DNA of 64,000 bases from contig NZ_JACHGP010000006.1 in the NCBI RefSeq assembly GCF_014202335.1, forward strand, positions 372,001 to 436,000, written 5' to 3'. This DNA comes from Mycobacterium sp. AZCC_0083. GTDB taxonomy: Bacteria > Actinomycetota > Actinomycetes > Mycobacteriales > Mycobacteriaceae. Under the pieces are notes generated by a model. The model saw nothing but the letters and a program-made list of their open reading frames with translations, was not told the DNA's origin and made no database searches. Below are positions 35,511 to 45,053 of the stretch, in pieces (within the stretch, counting starts at the first letter, position 1; each line of letters begins with the position of its first letter). A program made the position numbers and the translations under genes.

Positions 35511-36569
35511 TCAGTCAGCGGTGTCGAGACGCTTCATGTACGGGCTGAACCGTATGACGTCGACCATGAATAGGGTGTCGGTCGCCGACACGCCCTCGAT
35601 TGTTTGCAGGCGAGTCGACACCGTTTCGATGAGCTGCTGGGGGTTTGCCGCGGTCAACGTCACGTGCAGGTCTGAACTGCCGACGCACACGGCGAGGAAG
35701 ACGATCTCGGCCATCGAGTTGAGTTCCTTTTGGATGGCACCCAGCTGAGCGCGGTCGACGCGCAGGGATACACAGGCGATGACGCCGGCGATCCCGAGCG
35801 CGACGGGCTCCACCATCGCCGCGACGCGTACCAGGCCAGCCTGAGAGAGCCGGTTCACCCGAGCGCGCACCGTGCCCTCCGAAACGTCGTGTGTCCGTGC
35901 GATCTTGCGGCTTGATTGACGGCCGTCGTCGATCAACGCTTGCAGGATGGCGATGTCGAGGTCGTCGAGGTCGATGCGCGGTGCGGGTAGCCGGATCGGT
36001 GGGGCACCACGTGCCAGGAACAATCGTCGACCGTTAGGACTCACCGAGGTGTCGGTCGCCAGGTCCACGCTCATTTCGGCAATGCCGGCGATGGAAGGCA
36101 GGTCGTCGTTGGTCAGTTGGCGCAGCTCCGCCCGGTCCTTGATGAGGAAGTAGGCGATGACGTCGTGGGATCCGAGCGCGACCGAGACCGCCTCGCACTG
36201 TTCCAATCCGCTGACGTCGACCGCGACGTCGCGGGGCGATCGGGCCCGGGTCTTGATGCGGACGACGACGAACCACTCGAATCCGGCGACTTCCCAATCG
36301 ATGAGTGCCGTGAAGATGATCGCGCCGCTGGCTGCCAGCTTGCGCAGCCGGATGCTGACCGCCGATTCACTGATCCCGGTGTGCAGTGCCAGCTCGCGGT
36401 TGGTCATTTTGCCGTCGAGCAACAGATTCTCGACCAGTGTGCGGTCGAGGTCGTCGAGCGTCGTCGTCGGAGCGGCGCCGTCGCCGCCGAAGAGCTGGGC
36501 GCCAGCCGACGCCCCCTGGACCGTCGGCGGCAGCAGCCTCGCCCGGTCCGGCCTGGACGTGTCGCTCAT
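35511..36569 (-). CDS. Two-module Lrp/AsnC family regulator
   Basis: 352 residues from the chosen ATG at 36569; the ATG at 36752 would add 61 residues of low-quality leader. It consists of two complete AsnC units in one chain: HTH 1 (LDRTLVENLLLDGKMTNRE, then HTGISESAVSIRLRKLAA) with its effector domain, and HTH 2 (LDDLDIAILQALIDDGRQSS, then HDVSEGTVRARVNRLSQ) with a second effector domain. Ordinary Lrp proteins are about 150 residues. It is divergent from the carotenoid-oxygenase operon and convergent with the acyl-CoA dehydrogenase, so it likely controls this catabolic block. Confidence 0.88.
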   Translation of the reverse strand: MSDTSRPDRARLLPPTVQGASAGAQLFGGDGAAPTTTLDDLDRTLVENLLLDGKMTNRELALHTGISESAVSIRLRKLAASGAIIFTALIDWEVAGFEWFVVVRIKTRARSPRDVAVDVSGLEQCEAVSVALGSHDVIAYFLIKDRAELRQLTNDDLPSIAGIAEMSVDLATDTSVSPNGRRLFLARGAPPIRLPAPRIDLDDLDIAILQALIDDGRQSSRKIARTHDVSEGTVRARVNRLSQAGLVRVAAMVEPVALGIAGVIACVSLRVDRAQLGAIQKELNSMAEIVFLAVCVGSSDLHVTLTAANPQQLIETVSTRLQTIEGVSATDTLFMVDVIRFSPYMKRLDTAD

Positions 36570-36917
36570 CGTGTCCCTGCCCGAAGTTGCCTGACGTCCA
36601 TCGCACAATTCTAGCGATGAGCGGTGGCGTTCGGGTCCGGACGGGATTTCGACCAGCCCGGCGAACCACGCCGCGCCGATGCCTCGCCATCGATTCGTCG
36701 ACCTGTTCGATGCAACGTGGGAGCGACCAGTATCGAGCGGACGAGCCCACATGACTGCAGTTTGGTACGGACAGTCGTATCCGCAAATGCCATGCGATGT
36801 CCGATCCGAGGCATGTTTTGCGTCGCATATAGGGGGTTAATTGTGCGGATCTTTGACAGACTCACTGTGAAGTGCATAAAGTGACTGTCGTCACCGACGA
36901 TGCAGGAGGACCCGCTC
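36570..36917 (+). promoter_or_regulatory. Divergent control region with strong promoter and operator-like repeat
   Basis: No gene in 348 bp. TTGACA (36853-36858) and CATAAA (36875-36880), spacer 16, form a good promoter for the oxygenase operon. GTGAC (36881-36885) and GTCAC (36890-36894) form an inverted repeat at the expected transcription start, a repressor-type position. ATGCGA and TCGCAT, and ATGCC and GGCAT, form looser inverted pairs around 36790-36830, possible AsnC contacts. Confidence 0.6.
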
Positions 36918-38399
36918 ATGGTTACCGCGATCCCCGATGACATCCGCTTGTTCGGCCCACTGAAGCCGATGCGCTTCGAGGCCCACATCGAAGACTGCGT
37001 GGTCTCCGACGGCGAGATTCCCCGCGAGCTCAACGGCGGGTTCTATCGCATCGGTCCGACCTGGAAACGCCCAACCAAGCAGGGGTTCAATGGGTTTGCC
37101 GCCACCGACGGCATGGTGCAGGGCTTGGTATTCCGCGACGGCAAGGCCGACTTCACCAACAAATGGGTCAAGACGCCCAAGTACCTCCTGGAGCAGAAGC
37201 ACGGCGTTGGTCTCTTCGAATGGACCGATGGCCAGTTCAGCGATTGGCGAGGCTACGGGTTGGGCCGCTCGATCCCCAATGAGTTCACCGACGGCGTGCC
37301 GAGTGGCAGCCCGATCGTGAACGTCTTTCCGTTCGCGGGGGAGATCCTCGGCAGTGGCGAGCAGGGACTGCCGCCGGTCGCCGTCGACCCCATCACGCTG
37401 GAGACTCGAGGCTTCGTCACCTGGTCGGACAAGCTTTCTCCGGGGATGACACCGCCGGCCTGTTTCGGCGACAACGCGTTCACTGCCCATCCGAAGTGGG
37501 ACAACGACACCGGAGTTCTGTACGGCTGGACCTATCGCGATACCGAGCCGTATGTGACGCTGCACTGGGTACATCCGGACGGACACGTGGAGACCCGCGA
37601 CATCGACGATGCGCCATACGCCCAGAACGCGCACGACATGTGGCTGACCGAGAGCTACGTCGTACTGCCGTTCCAGCCGTTCATCGTCGGCGAGGATCGA
37701 ATCACCAAGGGGCTCTCGGTGTTTGGTTGGGAACCCTCCCTCCCGACAAAGCTGGCATTGATCTCGCGCAAGGACATCAACGCGCCGATCAAGTGGATCA
37801 CCGCTGACTTCAACGAGGAATACATCATGCATACGATGTCGGCCAATCACATTGGGGACACGTTGGTCCTCGATGGGCCGATCTTCGATCGCCCCCCGTT
37901 TCCCTTCGAGGACCAGGTCGAATTCGGTGTGGACTTCGTACCGTTCGGCTCCGGCGTCACGGGCCGATGGACCGTGGACTTGAACACCGGTGTCATGGCC
38001 AGTGAACGACTCGACGACCGCTCGGTCGAATTCCCCAAGGTCGACGAACGGTTTTACGGCAAGAACTACGAATGGGCCTTCCTCACCGCGGGCGACAGCC
38101 TGTGGTCACTGGACACCCTGGTCCGCCGCAACGTACGCACCGGCAGTGAAGAGAGCTACACGATCGACAATGAGGAACAGTCCGCCGTGCTGTTCGAACC
38201 GACCTTCGCGCCCCGGGCAACGGATTCGCCGGAAGCGGACGGCTTCCTGATCGTGCCGATCTCGCACTTCATGGAGAACACCTCCGAGTACCAGATCTTC
38301 GATACCCGCGACTTCGCAAGTGGACCAGTGGCCCGAATCGATCTACCGTTTCAGATCGGCTGGACGCCTCACGGTCACTACATGAACTTCGCGAAGTGA
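36918..38399 (+). CDS. Carotenoid/stilbene-cleaving oxygenase family enzyme
   Basis: 493 residues from ATG 36918, preceded by GGAGGA. This family is a seven-bladed propeller non-haem iron enzyme that splits a C=C bond with O2 into two carbonyl products. The four iron-binding histidines are in place: His191 (FTAHPKWD), His239 (NAHDMWL), His305 (YIMHTMSAN) and His485 in the C-terminal TPHGHYM. The N-terminus LNGGFYRIGPTWKRP is also typical. No signal peptide. Substrate classes in the family are carotenoids, apocarotenoids, lignostilbenes and isoeugenol-like phenylpropenes; the sequence does not decide. First gene of a tightly spaced operon. Confidence 0.9.
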   Translation: MVTAIPDDIRLFGPLKPMRFEAHIEDCVVSDGEIPRELNGGFYRIGPTWKRPTKQGFNGFAATDGMVQGLVFRDGKADFTNKWVKTPKYLLEQKHGVGLFEWTDGQFSDWRGYGLGRSIPNEFTDGVPSGSPIVNVFPFAGEILGSGEQGLPPVAVDPITLETRGFVTWSDKLSPGMTPPACFGDNAFTAHPKWDNDTGVLYGWTYRDTEPYVTLHWVHPDGHVETRDIDDAPYAQNAHDMWLTESYVVLPFQPFIVGEDRITKGLSVFGWEPSLPTKLALISRKDINAPIKWITADFNEEYIMHTMSANHIGDTLVLDGPIFDRPPFPFEDQVEFGVDFVPFGSGVTGRWTVDLNTGVMASERLDDRSVEFPKVDERFYGKNYEWAFLTAGDSLWSLDTLVRRNVRTGSEESYTIDNEEQSAVLFEPTFAPRATDSPEADGFLIVPISHFMENTSEYQIFDTRDFASGPVARIDLPFQIGWTPHGHYMNFAK

Positions 38400-38432
38400 C
38401 GACGCCTGCCCCGCCGATAGAGAGACCGATCC

Positions 38433-38846
38433 TTGGCTATCTTCACGTCCTCTGACCAGCTCTACGACGTCTTCGTCGGCTTCATGGAAGACATGGCTGC
38501 CGACCCCGTGCTTGGCCCGAAATTCGTGAAGTCCAAGACGATCTTCCGCATCAATTACGCCGACCCCGAGGCATCGATCCTCATCGACTGCACGCACGAC
38601 CCGATCCACGTCACGCGGGGACCCTCGGACGTCAAACCCGATGTGGAGCTGACGATGTCGGCAGACAACGGCCACCTCTTCTGGATCGGCAAGCTGAAGA
38701 TCACCACGGCGATCACGAAGCGAAAAGTGAAAGTCAACGGGCAAGTGACGAAGATGATGAACCTACTTCCGGCGCTTGATCCGGCCTTCGCGCGGTACCG
38801 GACGTACCTCGCCGAGAAGGGCTATTCAAACCTCGTCGGCCCGTGA
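38433..38846 (+). CDS. SCP2 sterol-binding domain protein
   Basis: 137 residues from TTG 38433. A stand-alone SCP2 fold: YDVFVGFMEDMAADPVLG, then beta strands with IDCTHDPIHV and PDVELTMSADNGHLFWIG, and KRKVKVNGQVTKMMNLLP as the typical lipid-pocket end. SCP2 domains carry hydrophobic ligands or acyl-CoAs between enzymes. Its position between the oxygenase and the monooxygenase-ligase suggests that it shuttles the hydrophobic intermediate. Confidence 0.87.
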   Translation: MAIFTSSDQLYDVFVGFMEDMAADPVLGPKFVKSKTIFRINYADPEASILIDCTHDPIHVTRGPSDVKPDVELTMSADNGHLFWIGKLKITTAITKRKVKVNGQVTKMMNLLPALDPAFARYRTYLAEKGYSNLVGP

Positions 38847-38918
38847 GGCAACGGCTCCACACCATCGCGGATGCGGCCAACACCGGATCCCGTCACCAGA
38901 TCTTGGAGGTTCATCCCG

Positions 38919-41900
38919 GTGAGCACTAGCACTTTCCGGCTCAGCGACCGCGGGGCCACGCCACGTACCACGTCGGTCGCGATCGTCGGGAGCGGATTCG
39001 GTGGTTTGGCCGCCGCCATCGAACTGAAACGTTCGGGCTTCGAGGACTTCGTCATCTTCGAGCGCGCAAGTTCCGTCGGCGGCGTGTGGCGCGAGAACAC
39101 TTATCCCGGCGCGGCCTGCGACGTCCCGTCACCGATCTACTCGTTTTCCTATGCGCTGAAACCGGATTGGTCCGGCCTGTTCGGCAAGCAGGGCGAAATC
39201 CACCGGTACTTGGAAGAAGTCGCACACGACTTCGGCATCACCGAACACATCCGGTTCGACACCGAAGTGTCCTCTGCGGTGTTCGACGAGAACACCGGCC
39301 AATGGGTGGTCACCACCGCGGCGGGGGAGCCGCTGCGGGTGGACGCGCTCGTCATGGCCACTGGTCAGCTGAGCCGACCCAAGATGCCCACGGTCGAAGG
39401 CCTCGAGATCTTTGGCGGGGATGCATTCCACTCGGCGCAATGGCGCCACGACGTCGACCTGACGGACAAGAAGGTCGTCGTCGTCGGTAGCGGCGCCAGC
39501 GCGATTCAGATCGTGCCTGCCATTGCCGAGACGACCGCCGACCTGACCGTGGTGCAGCGTTCACCCAACTGGGTGATGTGGAAGAGCCGTCGCAAGCCCG
39601 GAGCCCTGCAGACCGCGCTGATGCGGCGTTTCGGCCTGCTCCGCACCATCCACCACATCGTGCTCTTCCTCGCCTACGAGAGTCGATACCCCCTTGTCAC
39701 CCGCGCGGCCAATCCGGTTCGGAAGCTGTCGCAATGGCTGCTGATCCACATCATCAAACGCCACATGAGCGACCCCGACGAGATTGCGGCGGCCATTCCC
39801 GACTATCGGCTGCTGTGCAACCGGCTGCTGCTGTCGAACGACTGGTACCCGACGCTGGGCCGCGACGACGTGCACTTGGTCGGATCGGCGGTGCAGAGGG
39901 TCACATCGACCGGTGTGGTGACCGCCGACGGCCGCAGCATCGACGCTGATGTGTTGATCTGGTGCACCGGGTTCAAGGCCAGCGAATTCCTCAGTCCCAT
40001 CAGCATCATCGGCCGCGACGGAATCGACCTGCACGCCCAGTGGCGGCACGGCGCCGAGGCGTACCTCGGTATCAGCGCCATCAACTTCCCCAACATGTTC
40101 ATGCTGTTCGGCCCCAATACGAACAGCATCACCAACACCATCGTGTTCCTCCTGGAACGCCAAGCCAGCTACATCCGGCAGGCCCTGGACTACAAGGAGG
40201 AACACCACGCGGCGTGGATCGACGTCAGCCGTGAAACCCACGACCTCTTCCAAGATTGGCTTCAGAAGAAGCTCGACGCCACGGTCTTCACCGACAACTG
40301 CCCAGGCTGGTACACGAACGCCGAAGGAAAGGTCACGGCGATGTGGCCGGCCTCGCACCTGGCCTATGCCCGCGCTACCGCACGCTTCCATCCCGAGCGG
40401 TACGTGGTCGCCGTAAGCGCTTCGCGGGGAGCGGCCGCGGTATCCGCACCGATCTCCGCGACAAGCACTGCGGCGCAAACGCCTTCGGGTCCGGCGACAC
40501 GACCGTTCCGGTCGGCCCGCAGTATCTGTGAACTGTTCGATGCGACGACCAAGGCGTACGCCGATCAACCGGCTCTGCATTCCACCGACGGCGAACTCAC
40601 CCTGACCTACCGGCAATACCGTGACGCCGTGGTGGACATCGCCGGAGCACTGCACCTGCGCGGCGTCCGGCATGGGGACGTGGTGGCATTGATGTTCGAC
40701 AACCGCCCGGAGTTTCACCTCGTCGATGCCGCGGTCATGCACCTCGGGGCCACCAGTTGTTCGGTCTACAACACCTCACCGGTCGCCGACATCGCATACG
40801 TGCTAACCAATTCCGGTGCGACGCTTGCGATATGCGAAGAGATTTATGCTACGAAGCTCGCCGCTGCGGCCCCCGCGACGTGTGAAATCATCTGCACCGC
40901 AGCAGATGTCGATGGCACCGTCGCGCTGAACGATCTCCCGCGTCCCGCGCCCGCCGAATTCGACTTCGAGGTGACCTGGCGTACGGTCGGCCCCGACGAC
41001 GTCCTCACGCTGATTTACACGTCGGGTACCACCGGCACTCCGAAGGGTGTCGAACTGACCCACGCCGCGATGCTCGCCGAGCTGGAATTGACCAGCGAAG
41101 TGCTCGACTTCCGCGCCGGTGATCGGGTGCCGTCGGCCATGCCGATGGCGCATGCGGCCCAACGCTGGGGCACGCACTACGCCGGCGTCGCGTTCGGCCT
41201 CGACGTGACCTGCGTCGACGACGTCGCCGCGCTGCTGCCCGCCCTGGTGCGGGTCAGGCCGCAGATCTGGGGAACGGTGCCGCGGATCCTGGAGAAGATC
41301 ACCGCTGGACTGCAGACGAAGTTCGCCGCTGAGACTGATCTCAAGAAGCGAGCCGCGGTGAGTTGGGCGCTTGAGATTGGCCAGGCGGTAGTGGCAGCCC
41401 GCAAGGCCGACGGCGACGCAGAACTGTCACCCGAGCTGGCCACCGCCTACGCCGATGCCGACCGACGGATACTGGCCCCGATCCGGCAGTCACTCGGGCT
41501 GGATCAGCTGCGATGGCTGATGGTCGGAGCGGCGCCGACACCGCCGCACGTCATGGACTTCATCGCGGCGCTGGGCTTGAACGTGGTCGAAGTCTGGGGG
41601 ATGTCGGAGTTGGGTGCGGTCGCCACCATTAATACGGCCGGGGTGTCGAAGGCCGCGACGGTGGGGAAACCGTTACGCGACATCGAAGTTCGCATTGCGG
41701 CCGACGGCGAGGTGTTCGTGCGTGGACCGATCGTGATGCGCGGCTACCGCGGCGATCCGGTGCAGACCGCCGAGGCCGTCGACTCCGACGGTTGGCTGGC
41801 CACCGGTGACGTCGGGACCGTCGACGCCGACGGTTACCTGTCGATCACCGACCGCAAGAAGGAACTGATCGTCAACGCGGCGGGCAAGAACATCTCGCCC

Positions 41901-42290
41901 CTGCGGATCGAAGCGGCGCTCAAAGCGGCGTCTCCGCTGATCGGTGCGGCGGTGGCCATCGGTGACGGGCGCCCGTTCATCACGGCGCTGATCGTGTTGG
42001 ATCCCGAAGCGGCCCCGGCGTATGCGGCCGGTGTCGGCGTCACCGCCACCGCGCTCGACGAGCTGGCCGGCGACGACCGGATCCGGCAGATCATCGAGGA
42101 CGCGGTGGCTACTGCTAATGCGCAGGTGTCCCGGGTCGAGCAGGTCAAGCGGCACGTCCTCGTCGGCGATGTCTGGATACCCGGTGGTGCCGAACTCACC
42201 CCGACGCTGAAATTGAGGCGGAAGAAGATTGCCGAACGCTACGAGGCGGACATCGACGCCTTGTACTCCGAAGCGCGGGTGACCTCGTGA
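38919..42290 (+). CDS. Baeyer-Villiger-type monooxygenase fused to acyl-CoA synthetase
   Basis: 1123 residues in one frame from GTG 38919, with TTGGAGGTT upstream. Residues about 1-495 form a flavin monooxygenase: FAD motif AIVGSGFGGLAAA, NADPH motif VVVVGSGASAIQIV, and the Baeyer-Villiger fingerprint FGGDAFHSAQWR from residue 165. An Ala/Ser/Pro-rich linker (about 497-535) leads to an adenylate-forming ligase: LIYTSGTTGTPKG from residue 698, VWGMSELG, WLATGDVG, DRKKELIVNAAGKNISP, closest to long-chain FadD types. Oxygen insertion at a ketone and CoA activation of an acid would thus be on one chain. No frameshift; overlaps the next gene by 4 bp. Confidence 0.9.
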   Translation: MSTSTFRLSDRGATPRTTSVAIVGSGFGGLAAAIELKRSGFEDFVIFERASSVGGVWRENTYPGAACDVPSPIYSFSYALKPDWSGLFGKQGEIHRYLEEVAHDFGITEHIRFDTEVSSAVFDENTGQWVVTTAAGEPLRVDALVMATGQLSRPKMPTVEGLEIFGGDAFHSAQWRHDVDLTDKKVVVVGSGASAIQIVPAIAETTADLTVVQRSPNWVMWKSRRKPGALQTALMRRFGLLRTIHHIVLFLAYESRYPLVTRAANPVRKLSQWLLIHIIKRHMSDPDEIAAAIPDYRLLCNRLLLSNDWYPTLGRDDVHLVGSAVQRVTSTGVVTADGRSIDADVLIWCTGFKASEFLSPISIIGRDGIDLHAQWRHGAEAYLGISAINFPNMFMLFGPNTNSITNTIVFLLERQASYIRQALDYKEEHHAAWIDVSRETHDLFQDWLQKKLDATVFTDNCPGWYTNAEGKVTAMWPASHLAYARATARFHPERYVVAVSASRGAAAVSAPISATSTAAQTPSGPATRPFRSARSICELFDATTKAYADQPALHSTDGELTLTYRQYRDAVVDIAGALHLRGVRHGDVVALMFDNRPEFHLVDAAVMHLGATSCSVYNTSPVADIAYVLTNSGATLAICEEIYATKLAAAAPATCEIICTAADVDGTVALNDLPRPAPAEFDFEVTWRTVGPDDVLTLIYTSGTTGTPKGVELTHAAMLAELELTSEVLDFRAGDRVPSAMPMAHAAQRWGTHYAGVAFGLDVTCVDDVAALLPALVRVRPQIWGTVPRILEKITAGLQTKFAAETDLKKRAAVSWALEIGQAVVAARKADGDAELSPELATAYADADRRILAPIRQSLGLDQLRWLMVGAAPTPPHVMDFIAALGLNVVEVWGMSELGAVATINTAGVSKAATVGKPLRDIEVRIAADGEVFVRGPIVMRGYRGDPVQTAEAVDSDGWLATGDVGTVDADGYLSITDRKKELIVNAAGKNISPLRIEAALKAASPLIGAAVAIGDGRPFITALIVLDPEAAPAYAAGVGVTATALDELAGDDRIRQIIEDAVATANAQVSRVEQVKRHVLVGDVWIPGGAELTPTLKLRRKKIAERYEADIDALYSEARVTS

Positions 42291-43801
42291 CCGTCGACGA
42301 CCGCCTCGGCGACGCCGAAACCATGGTCTCTCGAGACGTGGAGACCGGGATCGAACTCGGCGCCTTCCCGATGATGGGTCAGGCCGACGTCGACGCGACC
42401 GTCGCACGGGCGGGCGGCGCCGCCCAGGTGTGGTCGAGTGCGGGGTTCGCCGTCCGCCGTCGCGCGCTGACCGGATGGGCACGCGAAATCGTTTCGCGCT
42501 CTGATGAATTCGTTGCACAAATCGGGTGCGAGAACGGTAAGCCCGCCGACGACGCTTACATGGAGCTGATCATTACCGTCGAACACATCGTGTGGGTGGC
42601 CCGCAACGCAGAGCGTGTACTGCGCTCGCGCAAGGTGCGTTCCGGTCTTCTGATGGCCAATTACTCGGCGACGGTGCACCACGAACCGTACGGCGTCATC
42701 GGCGTCATCAGTCCCTGGAACTATCCGTTGTTCGCCCCGGTGGCCGCGCTGGCCTCGGCGCTGGCGGCCGGAAACACCGTCGTCCTCAAGCCCAGTGAGT
42801 ACGGCACCTCGGTCGCCGCGCTGCTCGTCGACTGCTTCACCACGGCGAACCCGTCGCTGCCCGACTCTGTTCTGGCTCTGGTCACCGGTGACGGGCGAAC
42901 CGGGGCGGCGTTGGTGGACAGTGCCGTTGGCAAGATCGAGTTCACCGGCTCGCCGGCCACCGGCCGGCGCATCCTCGCGTCGTGCGCGGCGTCGCTGAAG
43001 CCGGTGGTGATGGAATGCGGTGGGAAGGACGCGCTGATCGTCGACGCCGATGCCGACGTGCAGGCCGCGGCTCGAGCCGCGGCCTGGGGCGGCTTCAGCA
43101 ACGGTGGTCAAACCTGCGTCGGAGTGGAACGGATCTATGTCGTCGAATCGGTCGCGGCACCGTTCATCGAGGCGCTCACCGCCGCCCTGCACGACGTCAA
43201 GGCCGGCCCGCGGCCCGGCGGCGACTACGGACCGATGACCGTTCCCGCTCAGGTCGATACCGTGCGCCGCCATCTACTGGACGGCATCGAATCGGCAGCC
43301 GCACTGCCCCTTGGCGGTTTGGAACGGATCCGCGGCCGCTACATCGACCCGATCATCCTGGTTGACTGCGCCGAGAGCAGTGCCGCGGTGCAGGAAGAGA
43401 CGTTCGGTCCCATCGTGACGGTCCGCACGGTGCCCGACGTGAACGAAGCGATCCGGCTGGCCAACGCCAGCCCGTTCGGACTCGGGGCAGCCGTCTTCTC
43501 CAAACGCCACGGTGAGCGCATCGCTGCGCAACTGCGCTGCGGCATGGTGTCGATCAACTCGGTCATCGCGTTCGTGAGCATCCCAGCGCTGCCGTTCGGC
43601 GGCGTCGGCAGCAGCGGATACGGCCGGATCCACGGCGACGAGGGGCTCCGGGAATTCTCGGTCCCGAAGGCGGTTGCCACGAAGCGCTACGACGTACCCG
43701 GGATGAACGCGATGAGGCTGGACCGTCCCGCGGTGACGATGCGGGCGCTGCGTCTCATGACTGCGCTGCGATTCTCCAAGAGAAGCCGTGGAAACCCATG
43801 A
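42287..43801 (+). CDS. NAD(P)-dependent aldehyde dehydrogenase
   Basis: 504 residues, GTG start overlapping the previous gene. Oxidises an aldehyde to the acid. Catalytic Cys277 in NGGQTCVGVER and general base Glu243 in VVMECGGKDALIV are present; PWNYPLFAPVAALASALAAG and EETFGPIVTV are family motifs. It would oxidise the aldehyde half of the product of the oxygenase upstream, feeding the ligase domain. Coupled to the next gene by 4 bp. Confidence 0.93.
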   Translation: MTVDDRLGDAETMVSRDVETGIELGAFPMMGQADVDATVARAGGAAQVWSSAGFAVRRRALTGWAREIVSRSDEFVAQIGCENGKPADDAYMELIITVEHIVWVARNAERVLRSRKVRSGLLMANYSATVHHEPYGVIGVISPWNYPLFAPVAALASALAAGNTVVLKPSEYGTSVAALLVDCFTTANPSLPDSVLALVTGDGRTGAALVDSAVGKIEFTGSPATGRRILASCAASLKPVVMECGGKDALIVDADADVQAAARAAAWGGFSNGGQTCVGVERIYVVESVAAPFIEALTAALHDVKAGPRPGGDYGPMTVPAQVDTVRRHLLDGIESAAALPLGGLERIRGRYIDPIILVDCAESSAAVQEETFGPIVTVRTVPDVNEAIRLANASPFGLGAAVFSKRHGERIAAQLRCGMVSINSVIAFVSIPALPFGGVGSSGYGRIHGDEGLREFSVPKAVATKRYDVPGMNAMRLDRPAVTMRALRLMTALRFSKRSRGNP

Positions 43802-44265
43802 CCTCGCGAGGATTCACCCATCACGCGCGCACTCTCGCCGACCCGGCGACCGTGACCGACCTGCTCGACGACGTCGATTCGTGGTCGACGTGGAGTCGTC
43901 CGCTGCTGAGTCAAACGGTGTGGGAGCGGTGGGGGAGTCCGGCACCAGGGGGCGCCGGCGCGGTTCGCCGCCTCGGACTGTGGCCGATCTTCATCCGCGA
44001 GCAGATCACCTCGTACCAACGCGGCGATCACCAGGAATACACCGTGCTCAGCCCGCACTTGTTCCGCGACTACGTCGGCCGCGTCACGGTGTTCTCCCCA
44101 GGCGGCACCGGCACATTGATCACCTGGCAGGTCGAATTCACCACTCGCTTCGCGGCGTTTGGTGCGCCGACACATCGTGTTCTGTCGCGTGTCATCGAGC
44201 GATTGGCCGCTCGGTTGGCGCATGCCGCCGACAACGCGGCGTGGACCGACCAGGCGTCGTCATGA
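43798..44265 (+). CDS. SRPBCC-fold protein
   Basis: 155 residues. MTSRGFTHHARTLADPATV then DDVDSWSTWSRPLLSQTVWE is the usual opening helix-strand of polyketide-cyclase/dehydrase-like SRPBCC proteins; VLSPHLFRDYVGRVTVF and TLITWQVEFTTRF are the later strands. It likely binds a hydrophobic intermediate. Overlaps both neighbours by 4 bp, so it is an integral part of the operon. Confidence 0.82.
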   Translation: MTSRGFTHHARTLADPATVTDLLDDVDSWSTWSRPLLSQTVWERWGSPAPGGAGAVRRLGLWPIFIREQITSYQRGDHQEYTVLSPHLFRDYVGRVTVFSPGGTGTLITWQVEFTTRFAAFGAPTHRVLSRVIERLAARLAHAADNAAWTDQASS

Positions 44266-45053
44266 ACGCGGTCTTGCACGAATCGTTGAAGGGGCGCATC
44301 GCTCTGGTCACCGGTGGGTCGCGTGGTGTCGGTGCGGGGGTGGCCCGCGGACTGGCGGACGCGGGCTGCGCGGTCGCCCTCAGCTACCACCGGGACACGG
44401 ACGCCGCCGACGCCGTGGTCGATGCCATCCGGGGCAGCGGTGGCCGGGCCGTCGCCATTCAAGCCAGCGCCGCAGACCCAGAGTCCTGGAACGCCGCAGC
44501 CGACGTCGTCGACGCCCGGTTCGGTCCGGTCGATCTGCTGGTCAGTAACGCCGGATCGGCCAGCACCGGCAGGTCCGTGCTCGACACACCATTGACCGAG
44601 TTCGCGCGGTTGATGGACGTGCACGCCTTCGGTCCGTTGGCACTGATCCAGCGATTGCTCCCGGGCATGCGCACCGCCGACCGGGCGGACATCGTGATGA
44701 TCTCCAGCGCCATCACCTCGGAGGCACCCGAACGGTCCGCCCCTTACGCGATGGCGAAGGCGGCGATGGAATGCGCCTGTCGCACCCTGGCCCGCGAGGA
44801 ACGCCAGTACGGCGTTCACGTCAACATTCTCGCTCCGGGACTGGTGAATACCGACATGGGCGCTCGGCTGGTGAAGGCCAGCACCAACGGAGGCAGCCTC
44901 CAGGACACCGCCGCGACCGGCCCGTTCGGCCGGATCTGCGAGCCCGCGGATATCGCCGCCGCCGTGTGCTTCCTGGCCAGTGACCACGCCGGATACATCA
45001 CCGGCCAGCGCCTCGTCCTCGACGGAGGCGGTGTATCGCCGGCAATCTTCTGA
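44262..45053 (+). CDS. Short-chain dehydrogenase/reductase
   Basis: 263 residues from ATG 44262. Classical SDR: cofactor motif TGGSRGVGAGVARG from residue 17, NAG at 96-98, catalytic Ser148/149 with Tyr162 and Lys166 (PYAMAKAAME), and a C-terminal DGGGVSPAIF. It resembles FabG-like reductases; likely oxidises or reduces an alcohol/ketone intermediate of this pathway. Stop and next start share one base. Confidence 0.92.
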   Translation: MNAVLHESLKGRIALVTGGSRGVGAGVARGLADAGCAVALSYHRDTDAADAVVDAIRGSGGRAVAIQASAADPESWNAAADVVDARFGPVDLLVSNAGSASTGRSVLDTPLTEFARLMDVHAFGPLALIQRLLPGMRTADRADIVMISSAITSEAPERSAPYAMAKAAMECACRTLAREERQYGVHVNILAPGLVNTDMGARLVKASTNGGSLQDTAATGPFGRICEPADIAAAVCFLASDHAGYITGQRLVLDGGGVSPAIF

